Assembly: GCA_038049695.1 (NCBI GenBank)
Contig: CP142457.1
Location: 59,640,501 to 59,704,500 of the forward strand
Origin: Cinnamomum chago
Taxonomy: Eukaryota; Streptophyta; Magnoliopsida; Laurales; Lauraceae
Length of the DNA stretch: 64,000 nucleotides
Reading direction: 5' to 3'
Within the stretch, counting starts at the first letter, position 1, and every line of letters begins with the position of its first letter. The position numbers and the translations under genes are program-made. Under the pieces are notes generated by a model, which worked only from the letters and a program-made list of their open reading frames with translations, did no database searches and was not told the origin of the DNA. Positions 45,950 through 59,126 of the stretch are shown in pieces.

Positions 45950-48200
45950 TGGCAGTTTTTTATGCCTTTGATGTATAAAACATTAAAATTTGGAGGAAAA
46001 AAAAAAGAAAGGGGGAAAAACTATTATTCTGTCAGATTTATACAACATAAAGATATAGAGTATGATTAGTGGTTAGTAGCATAAAGGCAGAACTAAAGCT
46101 TTTTTTTTAATAAGAAAATTGTTATTTTATATGACTAAGCTAACATAAAAAAGTGTGTTCAGAAAAGAGTGTTCCATGATTGCTTGATAAAATATATATT
46201 ATCGTTATGGAAGAAAAGTAGCAAAGCTGAGCTCAAATTCGTTTAACTCAGGCTCTGTTAGTATCAAATTAGTCAAGTGCAGCACTATAGATCAAAGTTC
46301 AGCTCAGATGCATCTGTTCAAAACTCCAGTTGGATTAACTTGACTCAGAAGCACTTGATCAAGCACGAGCTCAACTCAAACACAACTTGAATAATAAAAG
46401 GGGAAGCGAGCCATGGCTAGCTTAGGATAGGCTCATTCAGAAATTAAATGCCCTATTAGGAGCTAGTCTCAAGCTCTAAGTCATGGCCAGGCTCAAACAT
46501 TGAGCTTCCAGTCTGTTGGTTCCATATATTAAAAGAGGAATCTAAGTTTTCAATAAAGAGAAGTGGATAAGTATGGTTATCTATGAGCACCAAACTTAGT
46601 AATATTTAAATTTAAGAGTATATGCAGTAGGTTTTGCATGATCATGATGGTAATGACAATGATGAGAGCAAATACGAAGTAAAAAATAAGTGAATTTATT
46701 CAGCATTATAAAAGAAGGGGGGAATTTATCCAGTTATGCATATTTTCAAAAATGATCAACCATGCAACAATCACATGGGTGTAACTTGAGGGACAGTGAT
46801 CAGGTGATCATATTCTCAAGGGGATGGACACGTAAGAGAGCAAAAATGTTAAAAGTTGTGTTTTAAAACCATAACAGCCATTGTATAAGATATGCATTTT
46901 TTTCACTATCATAACAACTTCAACCATTTATGAATTTGCATATATGAAGATTCCTAGTTCTTATGATGTCTGCTTGAGTTCATTAATGAATAAAATAAAA
47001 TTCTCATTCTACTTAATAATGCATTATAAGATATACTAACATAAGCCTGTATTCTGCCAAAGATCAGTCAGTGAAATGGAAGATGCTAATCTTAGCATGA
47101 TTAAATCAATTGAACAAAAGGGAAAAAATATAGTATGTAGAACATCAAACATGCATGTCCAATATAATCTTCACCAGATATTTGACATCAAAATTCTAAG
47201 AAATTTGAAAGCCTAACCAAAACTTACAAATAATAAAATGGCAACAAAGGTTGCCGAAATGACATAAGACTTATTATCTAATTAGTGTTACAGCTCAAAA
47301 TAGCCTTCATAGTCACATTTTACACATGTTATACAAAAATATCTGGACAAATATGAAGAAATCAACATGCAAACACACATATAGTACGTAGAGCGGGAAC
47401 TCATGTAAAGGCTTCATCATAGGAAAAAAACCTCTATAGCATTTAACTAAAAAAACAAAGCTTAACTACGATAAAAAACAATTAAATCCCTACTCAATAC
47501 TAACGTTTGAATCTACCATCTGCATTTCTCTATTTTGTGACATACACATATTATCTCGGAGAAATAACAAGCATACATGAAGTTGAACTCCAACACCACC
47601 AATATATAATTTTAAAGTCCTAAAGGAAGCAGTTAAATCAAGTGTAGCTAAGGTATAGTGGAGAGGTACAAGAGAGAGAAAAACTAAACTATTTAAGTGA
47701 TTCAATATAAGAAAATCCCAACTTTGAATATGATTGAGGTATATATTTATAATTTTTAAGAAATATGCTAACATAATTTATAGGAACGAAAAGACAATTT
47801 TATAGAAATGTCAACTTAGGTTTTTGTGAGTTTGTTTATTTAATCCTTGAAGAGTTACAGGTTCTCTTCTGCCTTCTCTAATTTATTATTATTTTTAATA
47901 GGCATTCTTCTCATCGTACAGAATTTGATATTAGCTAATAAAAAAATTAAAGCTAAAGCAATTCATAGCTTCAACGAGTAGGATAAGAAATTATTTAGGC
48001 AACATTAAATGTTTCCAAATTGTATAAAACACCAAAGACTATAAAAACCAGTATACAATACGTAGAACTTCAACTAAAATTTTGGCCAAATTTATTTTAA
48101 TCTTAGCTAATGCCCAACTCTATTGACTACTCTGATTTCTGTTGTTCAACTATAATGTTTTTCCAAAACATACAGTTTGAAGAAATGAGGAACGTAAATT
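45950..48200. other. AT-rich, possible long intron, no exon recognised
   Basis: This lies between the candidate exons at 45.4-45.9 kb and the candidate gene start at 48.6 kb. Only short open frames without domain signatures were found. A GC-richer patch at about 46200-46500 has repeated CTCAAGC/TCAACTC words but no clear structure. Confidence 0.35.
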
Positions 48201-48219
48201 TTTCATAAGTTAAACAACA

Positions 48220-48606
48220 TGTAGAGAGTAAAAAATAAAAACCAAGTAGATGTAATACAGAGAGAGCGCTTTATGGGGAGAGATGGCAGGAGTCTGTGAG
48301 GTATTGGATCAAATGGATTGGTGGGTTTGCTTGGGAGAGGGTTTTGAGAGATGGGTTTTGGAGGAGATGGATTGAGAGGCGTGGTTTGATGGGGTTTTGC
48401 TGAGGATATGGAACATTTTTTTCTTGGCCGGAAGTAGGAGAGAGAACATGATGAAGGGAATGGATGATGAAATTGATGGATGGATTCTCCATATAGGTAA
48501 GAGGTAAAATGAAAAAGGGAAAAGAAAGAAAAAAGAAAGAGAGAGACGTTGCAGAGAGATGAAAAGGACAAACAAGTGAGTCGACCAAACTGTTGCCTAT
48601 ATATAT
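48220..48606 (-). CDS. Candidate gene start with TATA box
   Basis: On the minus strand a TATATATATAGG box (about 48606-48595) is followed ~30-40 bp later by a CT-rich leader and then open frames in three phases. One frame has a Ser/Pro-rich, basic N terminus like a plastid transit peptide (SYFRPRKKCSISSAKPHQTT), open to a possible donor TTG|GTTTTT near 48222. The competing frame starts MENPSINFIIHSLHH and stops at about 48272. Which frame is used, and whether it joins the exons at 45.4-45.9 kb, cannot be settled here. Confidence 0.3.
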
Positions 48607-48609
48607 AAC

Positions 48610-49294
48610 TGAAGCGAAGTGGATTTGATTTTTAATTTCCCTGTCAATTTCATATTTGATTTTGACTGTCTTATACTTTTTGACCTCATTCTAATGTCAG
48701 GCCCTACCAACTAATGAGCTATTAATCATACTAAGTAATGGCCCATTTAATATCCAAATTCAACCCAGAACGTTAGCCCATTAATACGTAATTGCCCATT
48801 TAATTTCAAATGCATCCCAAGCAGGACATTTTTATTCCTAATTTCATTTTTCTTTCCTCTTACCCAACGCAGAACGCTGGCAAGGAGCGTTTCTCTTCTC
48901 ATCATAGATCTCCTTCATTCGTTTTGACTATTCCAATTTACATTTGACCTATCCAAATCCCTTCTCTCTTTCCTCTTCTCTCTTTCCTCTTCTCACTTTT
49001 CACTTTAATGCAAACGTCCTTTCCTCTTCTTTCTCCCACTTACACAAGGAAAAAAAAAGGGTCTCACATTCATTTGGATTTTAATGGCTTGCATTCATTT
49101 TGAGTTCATTTGTCTTTCTCATCTCTCTTCCTTTGTGCTTTGATATCTCTTCCATCTGCAAGGGCATCTCGATCCGTCTCTTCGGCGCCTGCCTCATCTC
49201 GTCTGCCTTTGTCTTAGGAAGAGAAAGCACCAACATCTTAGTGATCAATCGCAAAAATTTCGAGTTCAATCTCCTTTGCCTTTGTCATAGGAAG
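48610..49294. other. Non-coding or promoter-like DNA left of the solo LTR
   Basis: Pyrimidine-rich CTCTTTCCTCTTCTC tracts near 48960-49040 on the plus strand look like a plant leader or promoter. No exon follows that could be recognised. The word AAATTTCGAGTTCAATCT occurs on both sides of the LTR (near 49255 and 51599), so a short duplication exists here apart from the target site. Confidence 0.35.
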
Positions 49295-49299
49295 AAAAA

Positions 49300-51547
49300 T
49301 GTCACGACCCAGGCCCGAGATCAGAGTCATTAGGGTTAAACCCCGGGTCGCGATGATCATACTTACTCCCGTAAACCCCGAATTAACCGAAAGTAAAACG
49401 GAGTCCACAATGGATCTTGCATATGTACCTGTTAATGTACAGTTGTGCGGAAAATATACAATAATATACATTGACAACCATTTAACAAAATGAATCAGAT
49501 CTTTTACTTTGAAATGTAAAGTTCACTTTACATTATTTCATTCCTCCTACTAGCCACCACTGCATATTTAAATTACAATGTAGGGGACCTCATTTACAGT
49601 ACCTACAATACCAAAATGATTATCCAAAACAAATTCTAATTTTTTTTTCAAAAGATTCCAATGTATCCGCTCTCAGATCATGTCCATTCAATTAGACCTC
49701 CTGTCGGTATCGAATGAGCCTCCTCCGCTGGCGAGACGGTCTCTGCGGGACCGGTACGGGCAACTGGGCCTTTAACATCATCAGTAATACCATGAACATG
49801 ACGGTTCAACAAGATATACATATATCTATGACATGTTTATCATTCTCGGCAATTCACTGCTTTAATAGTTCTAACAATTCTAAATAATCAACAATATACT
49901 ATCCTTGTGCAATAGTAAACACAAGTAATAAAGATAAAAACATTGGCAACTACAATAGTCGTTGTTTCAACTCAATTAAGTTCTTCCCAAAGGAAGTAAT
50001 TCATATTCATTCATTTAGTACATTAAACATTTATTAATGACTTATCAATAGGACTCGTCAGTCCCATATATGACTTTTCAGTCAATGACCTTTCGGTCCA
50101 ATAAGGTGGGATCTCCCAGTGTCTTGATTAGAGATCACTGTTGTCACCACGGAGCTCCGGAACACCCCAAATTCCATCTACTGCAGTAGGATTATTCAAT
50201 TCATAGTTACCTTTCGTAACTACTCTTTCATTAATTAATTCAGTTCGATTCCATAATGAGTTGAGGAAACCACTATGTAGTGCCAGACCCGTTAGCAATT
50301 CACGTCAATCATATTCCAAGTCTAAACCACTCCTCTAACCAACCATTGAATGAAACGGGGATTATTAATGCAAGTATTACTGTCGATGACATTACTTAGT
50401 TGAATTTAAGCATTAGGATAGCCCTCGTTACCACTTAGGAAGGTTAAACACAATTAACATTAGCCTCTAAACTTAGGCTTTTAATCCAGGAAATTCGGAT
50501 GTGAAACTGCACTTTCCCAGCATTTCTGAGTGGGCCAGGTCGACCTAGCCTGGAGTTGTAACCAAAAACCAGGTGAACAGTGTTTTGGTCAGGTTCTCTG
50601 GAACCTGACCATGCCTAGCTCGGTCGACCGCGTGAACTGCGGACTGCACCTGCAGTTCTGTAACAGAACTGCAGTGAATGGATTTCAATCCATTCCTTTC
50701 TTTCTTGCACATCCTTTGAACCTAATAAGCAATTAAAGTAGGGGAAATTATAAGAGCACAGGACTCTCAAGCATCCACCTAACCAAACCATAATTATCAC
50801 AAATTATCTCATTATTAGGGTTTCAAAACCCTAAATGATTCACTGAGCTAAACCTCTACCTTTGTCCATACAAAGCAATTGAAGACCATAACATAACATA
50901 TAGGTATACTTGCCTTAGCAAAACTCCTCTCTTAGCTTGGATTGAATTGGAATTCCTTCCCTTGAAGCTGTAATCCCAAAATAACTCTAAGAAAATGATG
51001 AGAAAGGTGGAGAAGATGGATTCCTCTTCACTTGAGTCACCTCAAATTCACACTTGATGAAGAAGAATGGAAGAAAGGAAAGAAAAAGAATGAAAACAAG
51101 AGTTGCCTAGGGTTTCAAACAAGAGGAATGAGATAAATGAAGCTCTTAGGTTATATAAGCTTTATTTTTGCATTTAAGTCCACTAAGTTCTCTTAATTAC
51201 AATTTGAGTCAAATGAAGGGTCATTTGATCCGTTTCTCGTCGAATAACTTCAAGCCTTTTACGAAATTCGTCGTACTCGTCAAGATACGTATGTTGGTAT
51301 TAAGAGTTTCCGTGTTCGACAAAATATGTAAAGATTCGTATTTATACAAAAGTACTTAGTTTTGGCTTGTTTGAACTTCATTTCTATTCAATTCATTTAA
51401 TACTCTTGTTTCCTATTTCATTAAGCCTAAGTTGAATAATTCAATTCCATTTGGCAATAACTCACCATTAGTTCCCTAAACATGCTTAATTAGCTTAATT
51501 GAGATTAATCAGAGTTAATCTTGATTAACTCGGGACGGGGCCTAACA
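49300..51547. mobile_element. Solo LTR of a long-LTR retrotransposon (probably Gypsy)
   Basis: The block starts TGTCACGACCCAGGCCCGAG and ends GGGACGGGGCCTAACA, so it has the canonical TG...CA ends. AAAAA flanks both sides (49295-49299, 51548-51552), matching a 5-bp target duplication, though a homopolymer is weak evidence alone. No gag-pol lies inside or next to it. Length (2248 bp) and the TGTCACGACCC start are typical of long-LTR Gypsy chromoviruses in plants (family knowledge), but this is inferred. Solo LTRs arise by recombination between the two LTRs of a full element. Confidence 0.75.
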
Positions 51548-51552
51548 AAAAA

Positions 51553-53140
51553 GCACAAAGATCTCAGTCCTCAATCACAAAAGAGGAGAAAATAACTTCA
51601 AATTTCGAGTTCAATCTTGGTAGATGTCGCAGAAATTTAGGTAAAACCTCTCTCCTTTATACCTAATTATTTATATTTCGGGCTTTGGGTTGTGGAAATT
51701 CATTTGAATTGTAGGCACTGCATTTTATGCTTTTGCTGAGTGTTTGAATCAGATTTTTGGCAATGCATTTTTCTCGTTTGCAATAATTTCACTATTGTGG
51801 AAGGATCAAATGAGAGTAGTGGTTAGGTGAGCTTGGAGAGATTTCTAACATAAACTTGAGATGGAAGAGATCATCTAAATATGAAGTCATTCTTGTAGTT
51901 CCATCTCCTTCCTTTGTTTCTTTTTTCTTTTTTCTTTTTTGTTTTATGTTTTTTTTTTTTTTTTTGCCAAATCATTATAAATATGTGAGAGAGAAGGCAT
52001 AGGGAGTTTTTTAATGTACTATTTTTAATTCCTGATATTTATATTTCACATGTTCTGCTTGAGATTCGCCCATATTGGTTCCAAGATCCTTTTCACTTTC
52101 AAATATTTTAAGATTTCTTCCTTCTTGGTTATAGTTCTGTTCATTTATATACATGATCTATATGCTAAGCAAAAGTATCAACTCATTTGTCTGTGATAGA
52201 CTTCAACTAATTTTAACCTAATGGCAAAGGATCGAGTAGAGTTATTGTTTAGGCTTTGCCTAAATCCCTTCTGACTCACCCTATGACAGGTTCGTGGCCG
52301 GTGATTTGTATGGGTCAAGTTGGGTTTCCAAATGGATAATCTTTCTTTCATTTTGAATTTGAAAAATAAAATACACCTGTGGTCGCTGAGAAGGTTAAAC
52401 TCACGAGCCATGATCTAAAGAGACTGGCATATTCCAATACCTTACCATAGTGCTACTATAACTTTGCAATGAAAGATTTACTAAGTAATATAGTAGCGAA
52501 ATGTTAATGGGGTGAGGCATATCAAACAAACAAAAAACTAACCTAGCTTAGGTCAAATCTAGAAACTCACAGTCACCGAGAACCTGACCAACTTAGTACC
52601 AAAACCATTAATTATAATAAGAAAATATCACTTTTTTAAATTTCATGTTTTTCCATCTCAATATATTAATATATATAATATATCTTATTTTAAATTTCTA
52701 ATAATTTTTTAAATTCTTCATATGTTTTTTATATTATGAATGATATTGCCCGTGCTAATCACGGGTATTTTTTTCTAGTTCAAAATGATAAGCCTTCTCA
52801 AACAGGATTGTTGCCCTGGATTGGCTTTCACAATCCACATAATTGTATAACTCATTGAACTGTCAAAAAAGATGATCATAAAAGGCAAAAGTACACTGTT
52901 CCAATAGGTAAAATTAGCTGGTCAAATTTCACTAGAAGAAAGTGAGTTTTCAGCTACGTCCATTTACAGCAGGTTGAGAGTTTCAATTTATTCGACATAC
53001 TTATGGTAATTATACAAGGGTCTGTAATGTCTTGTGTCGGTGACCAAGCAAATATTAAATAACTGGAAAGGCTGTCATGAGGTTTAGACAAAGGCATCAA
53101 TTAATTTGGCATAGCCTTATATATATATATATATATATAT
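51553..53140. other. Intergenic, no gene recognised
   Basis: T-rich tracts (51900-51965) and AT-rich sequence with short random open frames. No splice-supported exon or RNA gene. Confidence 0.4.
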
Positions 53141-53300
53141 TTACGGTAACGGAGGGCTCCTAATCCTTTGGGCTGATCCCTCCGGGTCCAGAAAGAAGCC
53201 AGGTAAAACCCTTGTAGCTTCAGGTGGTAGCACTAGTGGACTCAATATTCTATTCCTGAAGAGGGGAGAATTCAGGATTGACACCAGGACCTCTAGCCCT
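53141..53300 (-). mobile_element. Diverged SINE, copy 3
   Basis: The 3' half (ACGGAGGGCTCC..., CCCTCCGGGTCCAGAAAGAAG, GGTGGTAGCAC) aligns with the SINEs at 12837 and 26906, on the minus strand. The 5' half differs and shows only a weak B-box-like word. Both flanks are (AT)n, with AGCCTTATATAT on the left and AGCCCTATTATATAT on the right, which may be a slipped target duplication. Confidence 0.65.
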
Positions 53301-54990
53301 ATTATATATATATATATATAATATGCAATTTTAGGCTACCCTCCTAACACATATGTGATAGGTTACTCAGTTATCAAATAATGTAGTCATATATAAACTT
53401 GATTTGAGAAGCATAATTTACAACTTTCACAATGCCTCCTAACCAGTGGCGATTGCTGATGGCATTCTCTAATTCCTTGATCATTTGGGTTCAAACTTAC
53501 AAAACCTCCAATTTTACCAAAAATTACAACAATCAAAGTAATATTACCCATTTATATATCTTTAAAATCTGGACTCTCATCAATGCTACAAAATGTTCGT
53601 GTTTTAAGCACAGATAGCGGAGCTAGTTGTTCTTAATTACATAGCATATTAAAGAATTCTTGAATAACACCTAAATTTGATAGAAGACTAATCACCTGTT
53701 TGTCCCGACTATAGCTCAGCTGGTATTGAGATGTGGGTAGGTGAACGAGAGCCCTCAATGTAAAAGAAAAAAAGAAAAGCTGATCACATATTTTAGCCTG
53801 TTCCATCCAACGTAGAATACCATCTAATAACCATGATATTTGACAATCTACCAACCCACGAAAGCATTGTTTGGTTGAATGTGTTGGATCCGATATTGAT
53901 AGTTCTATCACGCAGATGGAGCGTAAATCAATCCTGCAACGACATCGCCTGTTAGATGTCTCGCGGTATGACTTCCTTAGTGGTATCCAATGAAAAAAAA
54001 AGAAGGTAAGAGTGATCCTCACATGTCCTCTTATTACGGAACTTTTACCTGAAAAGATGGTGACTGGATAAACTCAAGTGGCTCTAGGATGTATAGGCAT
54101 GTTCTTTTGAGTAACTTCTAACAGTAATTACTCCTGTAACATTGGTTGTCGCCTGCCTTATAATTTGATTAGTAACATTCTAAAAGTTCTATAATTCTCC
54201 CCCAGTAAAATTCAATTCTTGTGAACAAACAAGCCCTAGAGTAAGTTAGGGTGAAAAAACGAACTGTTTTTTTTATAAAAACACTTTTTCTTTCATTCAA
54301 ATTCAGTGAAAAGATTTTCTCCTGATAGGAGTGAACATTCAGAGTTCAGACGCTCTTTTTGTGGATAAAATTAAAAAAAAAATGCATATTAACATCTAGA
54401 TTTTATGAGCTGATTTTTTTATAAGACATTTTTAAAATAGCTTTCTCTTACAATTTTTCAATTCTTAAATCCAAACACATTGTAGAATCACTACTTAGAG
54501 AAAAGTAGTAATTCTTTGCCTCCAATTTCTCCTCTTTGTTTTTCATTTATTGGGGACATTTCGCTTTTCGTTGTCTCTACATACAATGAGTATATACTAT
54601 ATACCATTGTTTCATAATTTGATCACACTTGCTTTCAATGGTAGACCTAGGATTTTCGTCGGGGTGGTGCGATATGTGGTCAAGTGAATACGTTAAATAA
54701 TAAAATCAAAGTTTTTTAGATATTATCGAATAAATTTCTTGAATCACGTGGGTATTGCCCGTACTTGCTTTGTCTTGACTCACTGACACCCCAGGGTGTT
54801 TGTGTGTGATGAGAGCAGCAATGTAATAAACAGGAAAATTATTATGATTTTCCGTATAGCTCCCTCTTTGGTAATTTAGTGCAAAACCCTTTTCTCATTC
54901 AAAGGAAAATCAAATGAATTGATTTTCCTCGATAGATAGGATTTTGATTTCTTATATAGAGGTTGGCAAAGAGATGACAATTTGGGCAGG
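53301..54990. other. Intergenic, no gene recognised
   Basis: A TAGCTCAGCTGG word at about 53708-53719 fits a pol III A box, and an A-rich stretch follows about 50 bp later, but no B box or cloverleaf is present, so no tRNA or SINE is called. The 129-codon minus frame at 53633-54022 has no domain. Confidence 0.4.
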
Positions 54991-54997
54991 CCACTTA

Positions 54998-55410
54998 GGG
55001 TTGGCATGACCCAGCACGGAAAAAATCGTGCATCATGGCTCGGTTTTCCCACTTGGGCCTAGGCACAGCACGATCCATATATATAAATTTTTTATTTTTT
55101 ATATAAATAAAATATAAAAGTTAAAATAATTAAAGATTAATTTTCATTTGTAAATTAGCTCAATGTTTGTGCATTTATTTTAATAGTTTCAATTTTATTT
55201 TAAGTTAAGAACCCCTAAAAGTCCATAAAGTCTCTTTCAATTTATATAAAAAAAATTAAAAAAATAAAATTAAAAGAGGCACGTGGGTTGGCCGATGGGC
55301 GGCACGCCCAGCACGACATGGATAAATCCATGCCTTGGGCTGATGGAGCCCAGTTCCCCGCATCCGGCTGGGCCCGCCAGGCCCAATTTTCATGCCTGGC
55401 AATGTACGTA
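54998..55410. mobile_element. Possible hAT-like non-autonomous element
   Basis: The ends read GGGTTGGCATGACCCAGCACG and, in reverse complement at the right, TTGCCAGGCATGAAAATTGGG. GC-rich CAGCACGA/GGCACG arms surround a very AT-rich centre, a layout seen in plant hAT-type MITEs. Target duplication was not found, so limits and class are tentative. Confidence 0.35.

Positions 55411-55412
<2 letters not shown>

Positions 55413-55444
<32 letters not shown>
55413..55444. repeat. (CT)n microsatellite
   Basis: About 16 uninterrupted CT units. No gene start follows within reach on either strand. Confidence 0.9.
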
Positions 55445-55446
<2 letters not shown>

Positions 55447-55872
55447 GGTAATCCGCATATAGCAAAATCCTCTCATCCCTCTCACAGTGAATGCATACAC
55501 AGTGGCTGACCAAACATACTGTAGATTTGCTACCAGACCCTCACATGACGGTCAAATCTTGCAATGGTGAATTTGCAGGATGAAAATGCTTGAAACTGAA
55601 GGTTGCAAAGGAAACTTCTTTTGGTATTTTGATTGTTGCTTTTGTTCTCTTTATTACCAATTGAAGAAATCACAATCGACCTGCTCTACTTGACTTTTCT
55701 CAAACTATCGACGGCCAAATTTTCATCCAAATGCAGTGGTTGAATTGAAAACAGCCGAGCTTTGGATTAGATAACAGCACATGTGCCATGATATCATCTC
55801 CCGTCAGTCCTTGCATCAGGTCAAAACAAGACAATTGTAGGGGATTCTAGAATTAAGAAAATACAAGAACTG

Positions 55873-55903
<31 letters not shown>

Positions 55904-55922
55904 ATCACAACTCTATTATGGA

Positions 55923-58590
55923 TGTCATGTCCCCAAAATTATAACAAGGGATAACATGAAAAATATGAATAAATAATTATTTTCATGTGTTTAATGCAAC
56001 ACAAGCTCTTAAATATGAACCCACAAATTTTCAAAACATAATGAGTCATAACAAAATATTTGGGAAGCATTAAACCAATTGGGATCAATATCCAAAATTA
56101 AACCAACACATCACTACTGAATATTTAAGGTTAAAGTTTTCAAAATAATCTAAATAAAACAACTAAATAAAATTTGTGTTCATTATGAATAAACTCCTAA
56201 AATAGTTTCTACGATGAAAGCCACTCTCGTGCGGTCTCAGATGGCTCCGTAGCCATCTTCGGCTCCCTACTCAGGTTCATCAACTGGCTCAAACGCTTGA
56301 AACATTTGACCATCCTCTGTCTCCACGGTAGGATAGGGGTCGGTACCTATGCACCAATAAACAAACTAAACAGCAAGCACGAAATCATAATTTATAAATA
56401 AAACACAAGATCAATGTGAGTAATGATAGGTAATGATTATAAGAGATTAGCAATAGAACAATGATGAAAAGAATGTATAACCTAAATCCAATCTATACAA
56501 ATAGAGCAATACCGTAATTATACAAAAGCACTGCTACTGCTTTGGGTGGTCAGCCCTAACTATAAAGTGGGAAAACCCATTCGACGGTCATAAACCGGTT
56601 CGGAATCAAAATCGTATGCCGGATGAACCTGTTTAAAATTCAAATATTACAGTGTCCGCACACATCGGTGATCAGTCGTCCAATTACTACTGTAGTCGTT
56701 CGAATATAACCCAATCAATATACATGTATATATACATATCATAGTATAATAAACCTAATGATCTATAAAGCTTTGACACAGAAACCCAGGTCAAAGTGAA
56801 TGGCTAGCTGCACAATAATCCACAATCGAATACCAATCAAATTATTCGATTAAACCTCTACAATATTTCAATCGATTGCCACGCCACATCACGGTTCATA
56901 TCCAATCAATCATAGGGTATGCAACTAATAGACCTATATCAAACTCAATCATGTATGCAAACCCAAAGGTCAAGGAATAATCACAAGCTGATCCTAAGGT
57001 CAAATATAAGGTCTCATACCCGACAACCACATGAACCTCTAATAGATAAAAGATTAACACACCCCTTCTCAATCAATGGTACATAGACTCAATTAAGAGT
57101 TTTCTAATAGAGACAGGTTGATCTCGAATCCACTAGGATTTTTTCGAAGTCATACGAAGTACTAAACCCCACGTTAGTAAGATACCGTTTACCCGACGAT
57201 ATTTACTCAGCTCCAAAGATCCACTTACAAAATACAAAAATATAATTTCAACACATTAAAAACCAAAGATATTATTTAATACTTAATTTGTAAATAATAA
57301 TAAAAAATAAGAAATCTTAGTTTATAATTTTAGAAAACCCAAGGATTCCATCTATAACATTTTCCACCTTCAAAATAAATCAAAGGGTCTAATTTGAGTT
57401 CATTAAAACTACAATGTTTTTGTTTTTCCTAAATTTCAAAATCTAATGAGGCCATATGTTAAAACAAAAAGTCATGAAATGTTCTGTCACCACCTAACCT
57501 CCATCATCCCAAGTCAGCCCACGTCATCAACATTATTCCCACACATGTCATCATCTTATCTCCTTCATTCTCATAAGTTACAGATCTTAAACTTATTCAC
57601 AGAAACAAATTCTAACCGATGCTCGACCCCAACACTTGGGGCACTCGAATAGTGGGTCCTGCTGATCAAGAGCCAAGATCAATCTCCACTAACAAGATCG
57701 CCCAGCAATATGAATAGGGCCAAATTTGTGATAGGATCCCCCAATGGGTCCTGCTACTGCATATTGCCCAAGCAAAACGCTCAACCTACAACTCCGCCTC
57801 AGGTTCTTAGAACCAATGGACGGTGGGCCAGATGGAACCCACTCCTCACGGGTCCACCACCTTTAAGGTTGCTCGTGGGTCCACTACCGAATCTACGGAT
57901 TGGATCTAATATCAGGTGGCCCACTTGGGTCCCACGGTCAAAAACACAAGTACAGTCCCCAACCTATACAAGTCTGGGACCTGCTGGTCCGTTCATCCTC
58001 TAGTTTCTCAATAGGTTTCCCAGAATCTCAATTCCGGCCGCCCAACCTATGTTAACATACAATTTACAAAATCTTGAATGATTAAAAAGGGGTTTTGAAA
58101 ATCAGAAATGGGTGGATTATGATCTACGTAAAAAAAATTGGAATATTGCTACAGTAAGAGAGTATTGCATCATCCCCAACTTCTAATCTCCCCACAAAAA
58201 CAGATTAATATCGTCATCACAGGAAAGAGCACAAAAGGGATCTCTATATGCATCAACACGAAAATCAAGGAGGAACACAAGTATTAAATCTACAAATTAT
58301 GGTTAAGTATTTGCGGTCCGCGATTGAGGGAGACGGTCTAGAATTCCTAATGCAAAAGCCGAAAGAAGAGAGAGAATTGTGTGTGAAAATAAAAGAGTGG
58401 TGGTGGTGTATATTTAGGGAATAAGAATAAGAGTTGTACTCTAGCTTAAATTTTAAAGGGCATAGAGTTTGAATTCTAAAAAAAATAGGAGTTTGAATTA
58501 GAGAATAATTAGAGTTTTGGTTAAAAAAGAATTATACCACTAAATTGGGCCCGGGTTAACTATGGTCAAGATACTTATCCGACAAACTTA
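55923..58590. mobile_element. LTR-like block (possible second long LTR)
   Basis: Starts TGTCATGTCCCCAAAATTAT. Its general organisation recalls the solo LTR at 49300, with a GTCTCAGATGGCTCCG / GGTCGGTACC stretch comparable to the CTCTCAGATCATG / GACCGGTACGGG stretch there. It has no open gag-pol. Possible ends are near CCGACA (58585) or TCACA (58714), and no convincing target duplication was seen. The open frame at 57710-58003 is low-information. Confidence 0.4.
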
Positions 58591-58678
58591 ACTCACCAAC
58601 CTAAGTCTAGCGTTGTCCCCATTTAAATTAAATGCATATTTAATTAAAATAAAATCAATTATATAATAATAATAAAAT

Positions 58679-58702
58679 AATATATATATATATATATATA
58701 AT
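58679..58702. repeat. (AT)n microsatellite at left edge of direct repeat R1
   Basis: An AT run borders repeat R1. A longer AT run (61857-61893) borders R2 at the same relative place, so AT and R were probably copied together. Confidence 0.85.
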
Positions 58703-59126
58703 CTAAACGTCACAATGGACCACTGTCGGCCACACATCAACCATCCATGTCCCTGGTAAGTGGTAATCACATGAATCAGATGCAAATGCCCCATTAGTTC
58801 CAATGGAGCATATAGAGAGCAGGAGAAAATCGTCCTTTCACAAGAGGTAATCGATCAGACTTTGCGGAAACATATGACATTCACTTCAGATGCCACCAGT
58901 GAGCAGATCAGTCATCAGAGTGACCAGTCCAAAAAAAAAAAGGCATATCAATGGTGGGTCCATTTTGGAATTGCGTCCAAGACATTGGTTCCAGATGCCC
59001 CTTTGACACGCAGGCTGACGGGGTCAAGAAGGCAGATGGCTAATCCCATTCCAGTCCGGTCAAACTAAATGGAACCTGTAACTTCTCACAAATGGGAGGG
59101 AGACGTGCTTTATTAAAGATGTTGTG
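58699..59126. repeat. Direct repeat R1 (~428 bp)
   Basis: This segment recurs almost unchanged at 61892-62318. Shared landmarks are CCACTGTCGGCCACACATCA, GATGCCACCAGTGAGCAG, an A10 run and AGGCTGACGGGGTCAAGAAG. The function is unknown. Its short open frames are not preserved as one protein. It lies just downstream (minus sense) of the Copia LTR. Confidence 0.92.

Noticed and set aside
48203-48588. Three overlapping minus-strand ORFs as three proteins
   Set aside because: Three open frames over one CT-rich stretch reflect absence of stop codons in pyrimidine-rich sequence. At most one frame can be coding.
53704-53780. tRNA gene or complete SINE
   Set aside because: Only an A-box-like word TAGCTCAGCTGG and an A-rich stretch are present. 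No B box, acceptor stem or cloverleaf could be made.
55923-58719. Solo LTR with ATGGA target duplication
   Set aside because: ATGGA occurs left of the start and at 58715-58719, but the right-hand copy lies within direct repeat R1, which exists elsewhere without this LTR. The match may be chance.
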